NCBI GenBank assembly: GCA_000442125.1
Contig: KE546975.1
Coordinates: forward strand, 930,001-994,000
Reading direction: 5' to 3'
DNA: 64,000 bases
Origin: Opeltia flavorubescens
Lineage: Eukaryota; Ascomycota; Lecanoromycetes; Teloschistales; Teloschistaceae
Shown here: positions 31,470 to 42,264 of the stretch, in pieces
How the letters are laid out: each line of letters starts with the position of its first letter
How positions within the stretch are numbered: position 1 is the stretch's first letter
Translations under genes and position numbers: made by a program
Notes under the pieces: generated by a model
Told to the model about the DNA's origin: nothing
Databases searched by the model: none
What the model saw: only the letters and a program-made list of their open reading frames with translations

Positions 31470-33034
31470 GACAAGAGCATACAGGACTTGCGACTTTGAG
31501 AAACCTCCTCGGGCGTTCTGATGCATCTGGAAGTCTTTGCATATGGTCTGCCAAGGTATTGCTACGGAATAATTACCACGTCTTACAAACACTGATCCAG
31601 TATCAGGCGACGAATGTTGCCGCTGTGCAGTATTGTGCCATTCAAGGGGAATACTTCTTGCCGTAATCAATGCTACATTATAAGATCCTAGTAGGACTCA
31701 CCTCGGAGTATTTATGGTTAAGAAGCATGAATGCTTCTATCGGGTTGGGCCAATTACTGAGCGGCCTCGATTGAATGGGAGAAGGCTGCAACAAATCTGC
31801 TTGGTGGGGAATATGGTGGGGTGGTTGGCCGTGACTTGATATTCCCCTCTCTTTTTCCACAGCTCGAACCCGGTAAGTGCACAGTGAGTGAATGTCGACC
31901 AAGTCTACCTGTATCTAGTGGACGACAGTGATTAGAGACTCGATTTCTCTCAGCCATTGCAGTGGAATGTTACTCGGAGAGCGCGGGATAAGTAAAGCTG
32001 AAGCCTGACCGAGCCGCACAATCGATGGCCTGTGCCCTCTTTTTAAGGTCGTGCTGAAACTCCCTCACGCGCTGCCATCGCCCCTTTATATGAGAAGCAG
32101 CCAGCATTAGATGTAAATAAGCACCAAAATCTGGATAAACCGCTACATTGGAAACCCCTGTGTCGTTTACATTTCCCCCCCTCCAATATCTTGTCCCCTT
32201 TTTCGATATATGAGGTTTAGTTCAGACCCCGCCAAGCACGTAAATCTACCTATTTACCTCACAGCGTCTCAATCCCATCATTCATTTTTCCTACTTCTTG
32301 AATTACCTGGAAGATCCTCGTCAGATGAAGTCCGAAAATACGATAACAATCTCTGTCCCTGTCTTCACCGCTTAACGTTCATAGCTGTTCACCCTGTCGA
32401 GTCCGTCAGAAGATTAAGTTAAAAACTGCGTTCGTTCTCAGATGTACGCCGAGACGCCCTAAAGGCGCCCCAGCACTAGAACTCTCCGCATCCGCCAGAC
32501 TTCCTCTTCCCTGCCACTCCCCGACCGACCAACTGAACTGCGACGACCTGCTTCCTCTTCAGCAATCTGCATAACCGATTACTGTTGAAATTCGACCTCG
32601 CTCTTCTCACCAAAGGCGCATCCATTTCCAGAACACCAACCGTGCAGCCTCTTACCGCCCGCTCCGCTCAATACTCCAACTTCGACCGGTCGCAGAGACG
32701 AAGCGAAGCGTCTCCTGACGTGCATACGGACTATTGACATCGTCAGGCCCATTTATCCCTTGCCCTTGGGGCTTCTTTGCTAGACAACGCAGCAACTCAA
32801 TACCGCTGATATCATTCCGCTGTTGCCGCTCGTCTTGCTGACATCCTCAGCCGTTTTTGCCAAGTACTGTGCGCTTTCAGGGCTGGGGCAGCTTTGTGTA
32901 ACACACTCATGCTTCTTGAGCTGTCATCTTATCTCTTTCACTCATAGCTTTTCCGCCTTCTTCTCTCTGCTGTGGCTCGACATCTAGCCTGAGCGAAGCA
33001 TTCCCATCACCCACCAACCAGCACCACAAGCTAA
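31470..33034. promoter_or_regulatory. Long promoter/leader region of the SomA gene
   Basis: The last roughly 800 bp are C/T-rich and look like a long transcribed leader. An ATG at 32210 opens a 70-codon upstream frame (to 32422), and others are shorter. No other gene is supported. The transcription start cannot be placed from sequence. Confidence 0.5.
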
Positions 33035-35549
33035 ATGAACATGGCCGCCATGAACGGGGCCGGAGGGGGCATGCCCATGATGAACAACGGCGCAAACGGC
33101 GCAACCCCACGGCAAGGGCCTGAAGAAGAGGAGCCAGATTACGAACTGCGACTAAATACATACATCTACGACTACTTCTTGAAGAATCACCACTTCGAGT
33201 GTGCCAAGGCCATGCTAAATGGCCATCATAACGGAGATATGCCGTTGAAAACTTTCTCCAAGCGCGATGCCAATGGTGGCGGTAGCATGCATATCGATAG
33301 CAAGGACGACTTGGATTCCAAGCTACCTGACGATCTCCCTCTGGCAGTTGTTCCGACCGATCCGCAAGGCGCATCTTTTCTCCTTGAATGGTTCGGGCTC
33401 TTTTGGGACGTTTACTTCGCTCATCAAAAGAAAGCTCCACCTGCAAGTGCGCAGGCCATGCAATACGTAGCTCGAACCCAGGTAGGCGGTATTGCTGTCT
33501 CATCATCTCTGGTACTGACACTGTCACGCAGCAGGAATCCCGTTTACGACAGGAGCAGAACAACAACATGCTCAGAGTTCCAGGCATGATGTCGGGCAGC
33601 ATGGGTGACTATCAACAGCTGCTCTTCCGATCCCAACAAAACGGAATGCCTGGGGATCTTCGACAGAAGGCACTACAAAACCAAAATCGGCAATTCCAGT
33701 ATGTCCTTCTCTCCCTTACCACTACCATCAGCTAACCATAAGTGCAGAAACCCTCAGCATGTGATGAACCTGCAGAAACAGCAGCAAATGATGCAGCAGA
33801 TGCGTCGAGATCCTTCGGAAATGGATATGAACGGGCAACGGCCTCGAACACCGTCGTCCGGAGACAATGCACCATCGCCTTCAAAGCGTCCTCGTATCGA
33901 TGGTCATCCAGGTATGATGATGCAGAATGGCCGACCCCAGCAAATGTTCGATCAAGCGCATAACTCCCCGAATGCTCTTCTCATGCAAGGCGGTGTCCCT
34001 CCCACCAACTTGACAAATGACCAATACATGGCACTCCAACAGCAACCCCTTCAGGTACAGCAAAAATCCCTCGATGTATTTAATCAGAACCTAAGAAACA
34101 ACCAGCAGCGTCAGAATATGTCCAAGCCCGGTATGCCCGGCCAAGGGTCCCCAATGATGCAACCTGGCATGGATATGGGTGCGGTCAACGCAGAGTTTTA
34201 CGGACAGAATATGCAGATGGCGGCGCGAGGCGTCATGCCAAACGGCAACGGCGTACCCAACGGCGGCAATCATGCTCTTCAAGATTACCAGATGCAGTTA
34301 ATGCTATTGGAGCAGCAGAACAAGAAAAGGCTGTTAATGGCGCGTCAAGAGCAAGAAGTACCGCGCGGTCCCGATGGTCAGCCTGGGATGCCCCCAGGTG
34401 GCTTCGTAGGTCCTGCGGGTATGTCGCCTTCCGGCAGCAGATCTGGTCCCTCTCCGGGCCCGAACGATCAAGTCAAAAGGGGTACTCCGAAGATTGCTCA
34501 GGCCGGTCTGCCAGGCTCACCGATGCCCGATGGCAGCATGCCTCAGGCTCGTGGCTCTCCCGCAGCAATGGCGCTCGGCAATGGGATGCAAGGTGACATG
34601 TTCCAGATGAAAAATATGAACGAAGGCATGGCTTTGATGGGTCCGAACGGCAGCATGATGCGCCAGCCGCCAAGCTCGCATCCCAATTTCAACGGGCAGT
34701 TTACTCCGCAACAAATTGCCGATATGCAACAACGTAGAACAGGCATGCCGAACGGCAACTGGCAGCAAGGTCCACAAGGTCAAGCGCCAATGATGCAACC
34801 TCAGCCTCCACAGCAGCCTCAACAGCCTTCGCAGATAGGCACACCGCAACAACGTACTAACATGCCGCCGCCATCAGGACTACCGACGGCAGCCAACGGA
34901 CGTCCTGGGTCTCCTGCACAACCCGCAGCTCCGCCAACTCCTTCGCAGGGGAACAAGGCGAATCCAAAGGGCAAGAAAGACCCCAAGGATCGCAAGGTGG
35001 GAAAAGATCTGATCTGATGTCTGACAACCAAGCTGACCTGCCGTAGAAACCAGCAAAGAAGGGCTCAACTGCGGGTACTGTCACGGCCGCAACCCCATCG
35101 TCAGAAGCAGAGCCTCCCCCAACACCGACGCCCTCAACACCCATAACGCCCGTACATCCCAACTCCTTCAACGGACAGAAGAACGAAGTACAGAATCAAA
35201 CCACAGTGTCACAAAACCCCGCAACAACAGCGCCAGCTGTTGAACCGCCTCCACCAGAAACGAATGCAATGGAAGGATACCCTCCAGATGGGGGAGATGT
35301 AAGTTGACCCTCCAATTGAAATCCTGTCAACGAATCCCTTTACCGTTCGGAGAGGAAGATGATCAACGCATTGGGACATTGGCTAATCAGTGGCGGAAGA
35401 TGCAGGGTGCCTTTGATATGACATTCGGAAACTTCAACAGCGAAGATCACCTCCAGGGATTCGATTTCGATTCCTTCCTGACTGGGGATCTCATGGATCC
35501 CGACCAGTTCACATCTGACTTCGGCGCAGAAGCTATTGGCGGCACTTGA
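33035..35549 (+). CDS. somA: SomA/Flo8-type LisH transcriptional regulator
   Basis: Homologue of Aspergillus SomA, Magnaporthe Som1 and yeast Flo8, which act with Ptab/Mss11-like partners downstream of cAMP-PKA in adhesion, development and virulence. Exons are 33035-33481, 33532-33698, 33748-34996, 35047-35298 and 35391-35549, giving 757 residues. The LisH motif is ELRLNTYIYDYFLKNHHFECAKAML (about 36-60), followed by LDSKLPDDLP and a Trp-rich ASFLLEWFGLFWDVYF. The rest is a long Gln/Met/Pro/Gly-rich disordered region with a PSPSKRPRID nuclear-signal-like patch and a Lys-rich stretch (KGKKDPKDRK). It ends in the acidic FNSEDHLQGFDFDSFLTGDLMD. The acceptor of intron 1 is a tandem GCAGCAG, allowing plus or minus one Gln. 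The last acceptor (35390) is the least certain. Confidence 0.9.
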
Positions 35550-36153
35550 TAGGAACAGCTCACAGCTCTCCCAGCCCTAGCCCGCGATTAAAAAAGCCTT
35601 TCATTCATAATGTTTCTACGTGTCTGTCATATATCGGCTGTGAGTCGGCATTGTTTATTGCTCACACCGACGGCGTTGGATATCACGCTACACGGTCTAT
35701 ACCTCTTTGCGAATGGGTACATTGGTCTTATTCTAGTAATTGGTTTCGTTTTTGCAAAAAGAACTTTTGGAGTGGGATGAACGCGGAATATAGCTCTCAA
35801 CTTGTCTCATAGCTGGAATATAATGCTTGTGACTACTACAACCTCTGCCCATTGGAGATGCTTACAGAGTCAAAATAGATACATTCTTTCGATGTATCTA
35901 GGCCCTTCACACGTTGGCCAGAGGTAAGCGAAGGTTGAAAGGTGAACGACGAGTGAGTGTTTCGTCCAGAGAAACCTTAGCCCCAATCAACAGTGCCCTG
36001 CACAAGCATTGCTATATGTGGGTGCATGCAGCCTGTCTACCGTTTCTTGGTTCCCTTCATGATTGTCAAAACCTGACGACATAAAATGGACTCATTCCTC
36101 GGCCTCCCACTCGTCCACCACTTACTGTGAAATACCTTACAATCCTTTCCAGC
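35550..36153. other. Intergenic
   Basis: SomA 3' region and promoter of the dsRBD gene. A rightward 88-codon frame (35546-35812) overlaps the SomA stop and has no features. Confidence 0.5.
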
Positions 36154-37644
36154 ATGATCATGGCCAACATTTTTGAGCACCCCGTCGCTACTAAGACTTC
36201 GAATGAATCATTCCACTCTAGCCATTCACAGCAACAATTGACTGAGCCGATGCTGACATCTCCGTCAAATCACGTGATCACAGACCTCCACGCAGCGGCT
36301 CTGCAAGCGGCCGGCCTCCCCATATATGACATTGATGCCTATCTTAACGATCCTTGCAATCAATCACCTGCCAACTCATCGTCAATCAAACCACTGCTTC
36401 AGAAGAAGCAGAAGGTAAAGGAAGGAAGTTCTTCATCTGTAACGGGCACCCCAGTGCAACTTGGGCCTCCTAAGACAAACCAGCATGTTTCCGCGCTGCA
36501 CCATCTATGTCAGGAGCGAGGTCTGATTGCAGAATTTGAGATTGATGGAGACCAGGTGGAAGGCTTCGGTGGGATGGTCACAATCGGAGGTCAGACAATC
36601 GCAACTGATCAGCGTTGGAAGAACAAAAAAGAAGCAAAGGAGGGATTGGCAGAACTAGGCTTGCCGGTCGCGAGGGAATTGAATACAACTAAGAAAGCGA
36701 AGCAAGCGCCAGGTGGACAAGACAAGAACTGGGTCGGATTGTTGCTTGGTGGGTTGTCCCGAAAATCAATTCCCGTCATTTCAACATCAAGTTTACTATA
36801 TCCCTATCTGAGCTTGAAGTATTAAATTTTTACCAGAGTACCACAACGCCATTGATCCAACGCACACTTCTGCCGGCCCCGTGTACACGGAATACGCTCT
36901 CGATTTGAATTTCGCGTGTACCTGCACCCTGCCATCTTCCCCATTCCAGACCTTTGGCACCTCCACAGAACCGTTTCCAAATAAAAAGGCTGCCCGTATC
37001 AACGCAGCAAAGGAAGCCGTGCAGCACCTCATCTCCATTGGGGAACTGAATCCTGATGGCACTTCTAAGGCACGAAAGAAGGCAAAAGCGGGAGGTGGGG
37101 GGCCGACGGTCAGGATTGAGGCATCAGGGTTGGAGGTGAAGAAGAATGCAAGTTATGCCGCGAGAGTCAACGGTACGTCGATTTCGTGGCCATTCCTTTT
37201 TGATCGTCACCACACTCTACTCTTTTTCACTCCAAATTCCCTATTCGCTTATTCGGTGATCTATCCATCTCCTCCTCTTCCCACCTTCCTCGAACGAGAT
37301 CTCACCCTGCAGTTTCCCCCAAGTATCCACCTCCACGATAATTGACAAACTTCACCATAGATCTCGCCCCCCTCCTCTCCTTCACGGCCCCGGTCTACCG
37401 CCTCCAACCCACCAACCCTGCTGCGCCCAGCCATCTCTCCGGCGCTGCATACTTCACCGGCGATGCGTCCTACCACCCTCTACTCAAGGACGCGGTGGGC
37501 GAAGTGCGAAACGTGTTTGGGAAGAAGAATGCGAAAGAGGAATGCGCAAAGGCGGTGTGGCAGGTGTTGAGGGAGGTGGCAAGGGAGAGGGGGGTAGATG
37601 TTGAGGAGGTGGAGGAAGGGGAAGGGGAAGGGGTTGCGTTGTAG
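36154..37644 (+). CDS. Double-stranded RNA-binding-domain protein
   Basis: Exons 36154-36748, 36837-37172 and 37361-37644 give 404 residues. The N-terminus (about 1-110) is disordered. A dsRBD-like segment covers about 117-190 (VSALHHLCQERGL...WKNKKEAKEGLAELGL). A second runs from about 199 to 275, with the junction giving LLLEYHNAI, and ends in the classic NKKAARINAAKEAVQHLISIG helix. A C-terminal segment (about 311-395) has KKNAKEECAKAVWQVLREVA, another dsRBD-type helix. No RNase III or Dicer catalytic domain is present. Such proteins occur across Pezizomycotina; a role in RNA binding is likely, but the target is unknown. The end is acidic (VEEVEEGEGEG). An alternative start is the Met at 36160. 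Confidence 0.8.
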
Positions 37645-37700
37645 GGGAGACGGTGGGTCTGGGGGAAGAGGGGAGGGGAGGGGGAGGGAGGGGGAGGGCG
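37615..37700 (+). repeat. G-rich polypurine tract, potential G-quadruplex
   Basis: At the stop codon and start of the 3' UTR of the dsRBD gene the sense strand carries more than ten runs of three or more G within about 85 nt. Confidence 0.75.
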
Positions 37701-38464
37701 CAAAGGATGGAGGGAAATCGATGGTGGCCTATTCGTATCCGACTATTCATGCTAGCTGGAGGGGATACGTTTCTATGATGAATGAGAAAGGCTGCTCGCT
37801 ATTGTTGCTCAGAATGAACAGCGAGCTTTACTGCCACTGGGGTAAAACGATTCGAGGACGACTAACAGCGATGACGATAGCCAGATAATTAGATTTCAAA
37901 CGACCATGACAGTTAAGAATACCTGTCACCCCTAGCAAATGTCATTTGTACGAAATTCATACGCGCTGGCATGTTAGCCGAATCAGAGTTCCCATTTCGA
38001 AAAGCGTGGATGTTTGGAACAGCAGACTAATGGCAGTGTCGAGGAAGCAATACGTATAGATCCGAAAGATATATTACTTTTAATCCTTCCGGCTAGAGCC
38101 AGACGTATATAACGGTTGAAATCAAAATCCTGCCAGCCCAAAGGGGTATACCAGTGTCCGATCAAAGTCCAACATTTATCCTAAGAAACCCACGAAGAAA
38201 GTAAATATGAAAATCATAAATGGAAGCGTATCCGTCATCTCCCTTTGTTGAAGCCACTTTAAGGTCTGGCTTAGGAAGACCGCTGACAAAAACTGGTCCT
38301 ACAACTCAAGTATTTAAAGTCGAGAATAGGAATCGTGGGCTTGATGAGAAGCCCAGCACGTAATTCACACCCTCATAGAGAGGTAAGACCAACTCGCGTG
38401 CGCTCGATACTTGAGGTTACAACCATCGTTAGTTGAGTAGCCCGTAATTCATGCTGATAAAAAA
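37701..38464. other. Intergenic between convergent genes
   Basis: 3' flanks of the dsRBD gene and the arrestin-like gene. I see no supported feature. Confidence 0.5.
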
Positions 38465-40111
38465 TCATTGCGTGGGAGAAGAACGAACATTTGGTCTCCC
38501 ACTCGTACGTATCATGTAATCTGGAGGTGACAGGTTCTCGTCAGTCCTGAAACCACCGCTGCTCCGCCTTACGTTGTCTGAAGGATCGGCGCTGGGACTC
38601 CATGGTGACTCGTCCGCAGAATCAGGTCCGGGGGCTGTAAATGTCAACAGGTTTGCCTGCTCTGTGTATTCTGGGCTCGGCGGCGCAACGCTTCTCGGTT
38701 GCAACATAGAGTCTAGCACCGACTCTCGACGAGCAATGGCCTGTGCTTCGCCCTCACTAATTATTGGTCGCGCGTTAGCACTTCCCTCGGCAGAAACCTG
38801 GATCGGGAGCTTAAGATGCATCGTCGGAGCTGTGACAGAGGCGCCAGGAGTCTGACAGGTAAGGCAAAAGTCCAGGACATAGATGCGAGACACGAGGCAC
38901 GAGTGGAACGTGGGTACAAAGACTTTACTTGAGCCAGTACCATCGTCTTTCCTTGGAAGTGTGATTGGTACCAGTAAATGTGCAGTGTAGTACGGCAGGT
39001 TTTCTTTGTAGGAAGATGAAGGCTGTGGAACGTTGGGGTTGGGGTTAGAGGCGGACACGGTCGATAGAACAGAGTCTCGGCGTGGCGGCGAAGTTCCCTG
39101 ATGCTTCTCCCACTGAGCTGTCGAGACACAACGAGATGACAGAGGGAGAGTTTCAACATAGAGTCCCCGAGTGGTACTGGCATGAAAGTCACTGCTACGG
39201 TTAGGGATGTCGCTCATTGGCCTGCTGGCGAAAAAGGTCGCGACCTTCAGCTTGGTGGCCAGAGTTCCGAGGCGAGGGGGTTGAGCACCCTGAGAAGCAG
39301 GGTCGAAGCGCAGATTAACCGTGGCGGATGTTGTGACAGCACAAGGATTTTCAGTTCTCGGGGCTGGTAAGCGAAGCGAGCGAGGTTGGGCGGACTCCAT
39401 GACCAGTGTACCAAGCCTGCCTTTGAAGGTTCCTTTCTTGATAGGTTTCTCTTTCCGAAGCTTGTAGTCATCCTCTATACCACCGTGTACTATTAAGGGA
39501 GGCTGCTCAGGGACTGTTGGGACGATCCGAATCTTTTTCGTGCCATCTGCAATCACATTGTGCTTATTATCGCTTTGCCGACGCCCGTTCGTGATCCTCG
39601 CTCTTATCGAGTAAGAAATCATTGACATATCAGGAGCCATGTCATCCATTAAAGACTTGCCCCAGCCGGCAGTGAGTGGATCTCCGAGCGTTGGAGGCGG
39701 GCAGAGATGGGCCTGATGAGTTGTTTCGTTATCGGTGGAGTGGTTGCAAATTTGAGGCAATAATTTGTTTGGGACGGCAAAGGTAAAGGGAAACGAGTAT
39801 GCCTTGCCTGCTTCGAGTATATTATCGGTAGGAAAATCAGCCTCTTCTCTGGGCTGAACGAGCCGAAGAAAAGGTTGAAAGGCCTTTGAGCGGTTGTTGG
39901 TAGGGGCTGAGGTAGCGAGCTTCTCGACATAAGTCTTGACATCGCCTTCAAAGGAGACGTGGACTTGTTCAATCTTAGTATCTGTTTGTGCGGTGAGGGT
40001 GACTTTGCCTCGTATCTCATCCAGCGATGTGTACGATGGAATGAAGGCATCCTGTTGGCTATCGTCGAGACTAATCTCCAGCATCAGCTTCTCTTTGCCC
40101 CTGTAGACCAT
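38465..40111 (-). CDS. Alpha-arrestin-like protein with PPxY motif
   Basis: A single-exon protein of 548 residues. The N-terminal arrestin-like sandwich (about 9-220) has LEISLDDSQQDAFIPSYTSLDEIRGKV, EQVHVSFEGDVKTYVEK and YSIRARITNG. The C-terminal half (about 255-440) contains PSSSYKENLPYYTAHLLVPITLP and FVPTFHSCLVSRIYVLDF, then LKLPIQVSAE. A Ser/Pro-rich tail ends near PPDY (529-532), which fits PPxY, the ligand of WW domains in Rsp5/NEDD4 ubiquitin ligases. Alpha-arrestins recruit such ligases to nutrient transporters and receptors for endocytosis; that is family knowledge. The client here is unknown. The start is the Met at 40111; a Met at 40084 is possible. Confidence 0.82.
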   Translation of the reverse strand: MVYRGKEKLMLEISLDDSQQDAFIPSYTSLDEIRGKVTLTAQTDTKIEQVHVSFEGDVKTYVEKLATSAPTNNRSKAFQPFLRLVQPREEADFPTDNILEAGKAYSFPFTFAVPNKLLPQICNHSTDNETTHQAHLCPPPTLGDPLTAGWGKSLMDDMAPDMSMISYSIRARITNGRRQSDNKHNVIADGTKKIRIVPTVPEQPPLIVHGGIEDDYKLRKEKPIKKGTFKGRLGTLVMESAQPRSLRLPAPRTENPCAVTTSATVNLRFDPASQGAQPPRLGTLATKLKVATFFASRPMSDIPNRSSDFHASTTRGLYVETLPLSSRCVSTAQWEKHQGTSPPRRDSVLSTVSASNPNPNVPQPSSSYKENLPYYTAHLLVPITLPRKDDGTGSSKVFVPTFHSCLVSRIYVLDFCLTCQTPGASVTAPTMHLKLPIQVSAEGSANARPIISEGEAQAIARRESVLDSMLQPRSVAPPSPEYTEQANLLTFTAPGPDSADESPWSPSADPSDNVRRSSGGFRTDENLSPPDYMIRTSGRPNVRSSPTQ

Positions 40112-41226
40112 GATGCTTGGGCACGTTAGACGAAGTGGGGCCGAAGGGCCTATTGGTCAATGAATAGAAAGAATATAGTGGCAGAGCCAATGGATTGATG
40201 TATCGCAAACTAATTACAGTACTACCAAGACAAGTCAACGAGAGTCTCGTGAGAAAGTAAATAGCGAGTAGTCAATTCCCCTCCTTAGTGACAGAAGCTG
40301 ACGGGGAAGGTGCAAGGGTACAAGTACGAAGAGCTTGTGAATTGTGGAGAAGGAGAGAAAGGGATTGGTATAAGTACACGATGTCAATTGAGCTGGGAGA
40401 TGATTTTGTTATAGACAATACCCTTCGCAACTGAGTCATTCTGGATGTGGTGATATAAATCTAGATGACGATGTTGTCGTTGCTTCCATGCCCAATGGAG
40501 CAAAGTGGGATGCAGCAGCTTCCGACCATCGGTAGCGGCACCGACCGGTGTGAGAAAAGTCAATCAAGCATGAGTGAGAGGGCCGACTGCAGCCGATGGG
40601 ACCCAGACCGCTCACAGCAGATGCTTATAAATGCTTGTTTTGGCTGTTTTGGGTAGACGTTGCTGCCTGTTTGTCGTCCACTAGTTGCGCCTTAGCAAAC
40701 GCCATGGTGTGATTCAAGGTGAGCGTGATAGCAGCTGGAGAGATTCGAAACCGATACCGGATTGTATCTCTTAATAAGCAACGTTTCACTATGCGCAACC
40801 TTCAGCGACGGTAGTCTTCGATATGTCTTCATTAATAACCCCAACGCTTCAATAAGTACGCGCTAAGCGTTCCAAAAATGGCTAGCACCGTTTGGAGGTT
40901 AATGAGATGACCTCAACCTCAGACCTTGAGCTCATCCTGCGTCCTGAGTGTCGCAGGGGTTTGAGTGGGACGCGTTGACCATGTATGGAGTTGCGTGATC
41001 AGGATGTCTCTTGTTCACAGACATTGAGAAGAAAAAGAAGCAGTCATCGGTAACGGCTTTTCAGAGTCGTAGCAATTTCTGCCCTTTTTGTAGTCCATAT
41101 CCTGTTTTGGATCGTTCGAGTAATTGTAGTCGTCTCGATGTTTCGATAATCTTCCAAATATTCTTCTCTCGAACAGACCTCGCGGGTATCATATTGAGGT
41201 CTTCCGAATCTAGCAAGAAACACCCA
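40112..41226. other. Intergenic, divergent promoter region
   Basis: Between the leftward arrestin-like gene and the rightward TDG gene. The TDG frame stays open upstream to about 41011 without an ATG, so a 5' exon is possible but unproven. Confidence 0.5.
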
Positions 41227-42264
41227 ATGGAAAGCCTGGAGAAATCCTTGCTCAACACGGATTCGGATCCTGACAGTCTTCCGAGAGCTGCAGAGGCAAC
41301 GCTTGTCCCTCCTTCGAAGGGTAGGTTTGAAAAATTCAAGTATGACGCCTTGCCGAGATCAGAACAATTGGTGCAGCATGCACCATTATCGGTCTCGAAT
41401 CAACAACAAGACTCACCGAGGTCTCGACTTAAACGACAACTGCCTCCTGCAGCAGGAGCTTCGCCTGCGAAGAAACAACAACGTATGATTTCAATCAATG
41501 CAGGTCAAACTGTAGGCAGTCCTCAACATCAGCAATTGCCCCAATCTGCTCCCGCACGTAAACGAGCCAAAGTTATAGCTAGCACACCATTGACGAAGAA
41601 GCCAACTCGTAGCTCTGCAGGTTATGCACCACCCAGTAAATATTCGCACGTGAACAACAAACTTACTGACTCTCTTGCTCCGAGCCTCATTTGCCTATTC
41701 ATCGGTCTCAACCCTGGCATTCGCACAGCCATCACTGGTCATGCGTATAATCATCCGTCGAATCTATTTTGGAAGCTTCTTTACAAGTCAGGTTGTACAC
41801 CGCGCTTATGCCGAGCTGAAGAAGATGGCGACATGCCTCGATTGTATGATCTTGGACTGACCAATATTGTCAGCCGACCCACGAAAGATGGTGGCGAGTT
41901 GAGCAAAGCAGAGATGGATGCTGGTGTTGCAGAGCTTGAAGCCAAAGTTGCATTGCAGAAGCCTGAAGCAGTCGCAATCGTGGGTAAAAGCATTTGGGAA
42001 AGTATATGGAGAGTCAGACACGGATCCAATATCAAGAAAGAGCAATTCCGATATGGGTGGCAATGGGACAGTGAACGAATGGGTGCTGTGATAGGGTCTG
42101 AAGACAAATGGCCAGGAGCAAGAGTCTTCGTGGCTACAACAACAAGTGGGCTGGCTGCAAGCATGGCACCACACGAGAAAGAAGAAATTTGGAGGAAGCT
42201 CGGAAAATGGGTTGAAAAAAGGAGATACGAGAGGACTGACGAGAAAGAAAGGCTGAAAGAATGA
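41227..42264 (+). CDS. G/T(U)-mismatch DNA glycosylase (TDG/MUG family)
   Basis: Nuclear base-excision repair enzyme that removes U or T from mispairs with G. A single exon gives 345 residues. The N-terminal 135 residues are basic and disordered (RSRLKRQLPP, ARKRAKV). The catalytic core starts at LICLFIGLNPG (GLNPG 160-164, the MUG/TDG motif whose Asn positions the water) and continues with HPSNLFWKLLYKSG, YDLGLTNIVSRPT and VAIVGKSIWES. VFVATTTSGLAASM corresponds to the family's second active-site loop (NPSG/MPSS region). The C-terminus is Lys/Glu-rich. S. pombe Thp1 is a characterised relative. I chose the first ATG; upstream the frame is open but lacks a Met. No introns are needed. Confidence 0.92.
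   Translation: MESLEKSLLNTDSDPDSLPRAAEATLVPPSKGRFEKFKYDALPRSEQLVQHAPLSVSNQQQDSPRSRLKRQLPPAAGASPAKKQQRMISINAGQTVGSPQHQQLPQSAPARKRAKVIASTPLTKKPTRSSAGYAPPSKYSHVNNKLTDSLAPSLICLFIGLNPGIRTAITGHAYNHPSNLFWKLLYKSGCTPRLCRAEEDGDMPRLYDLGLTNIVSRPTKDGGELSKAEMDAGVAELEAKVALQKPEAVAIVGKSIWESIWRVRHGSNIKKEQFRYGWQWDSERMGAVIGSEDKWPGARVFVATTTSGLAASMAPHEKEEIWRKLGKWVEKRRYERTDEKERLKE

Noticed and set aside
40741-40765. tRNA B-box-like GATTCGAAACC
   Set aside because: No A-box or cloverleaf-forming sequence at the expected distance upstream.
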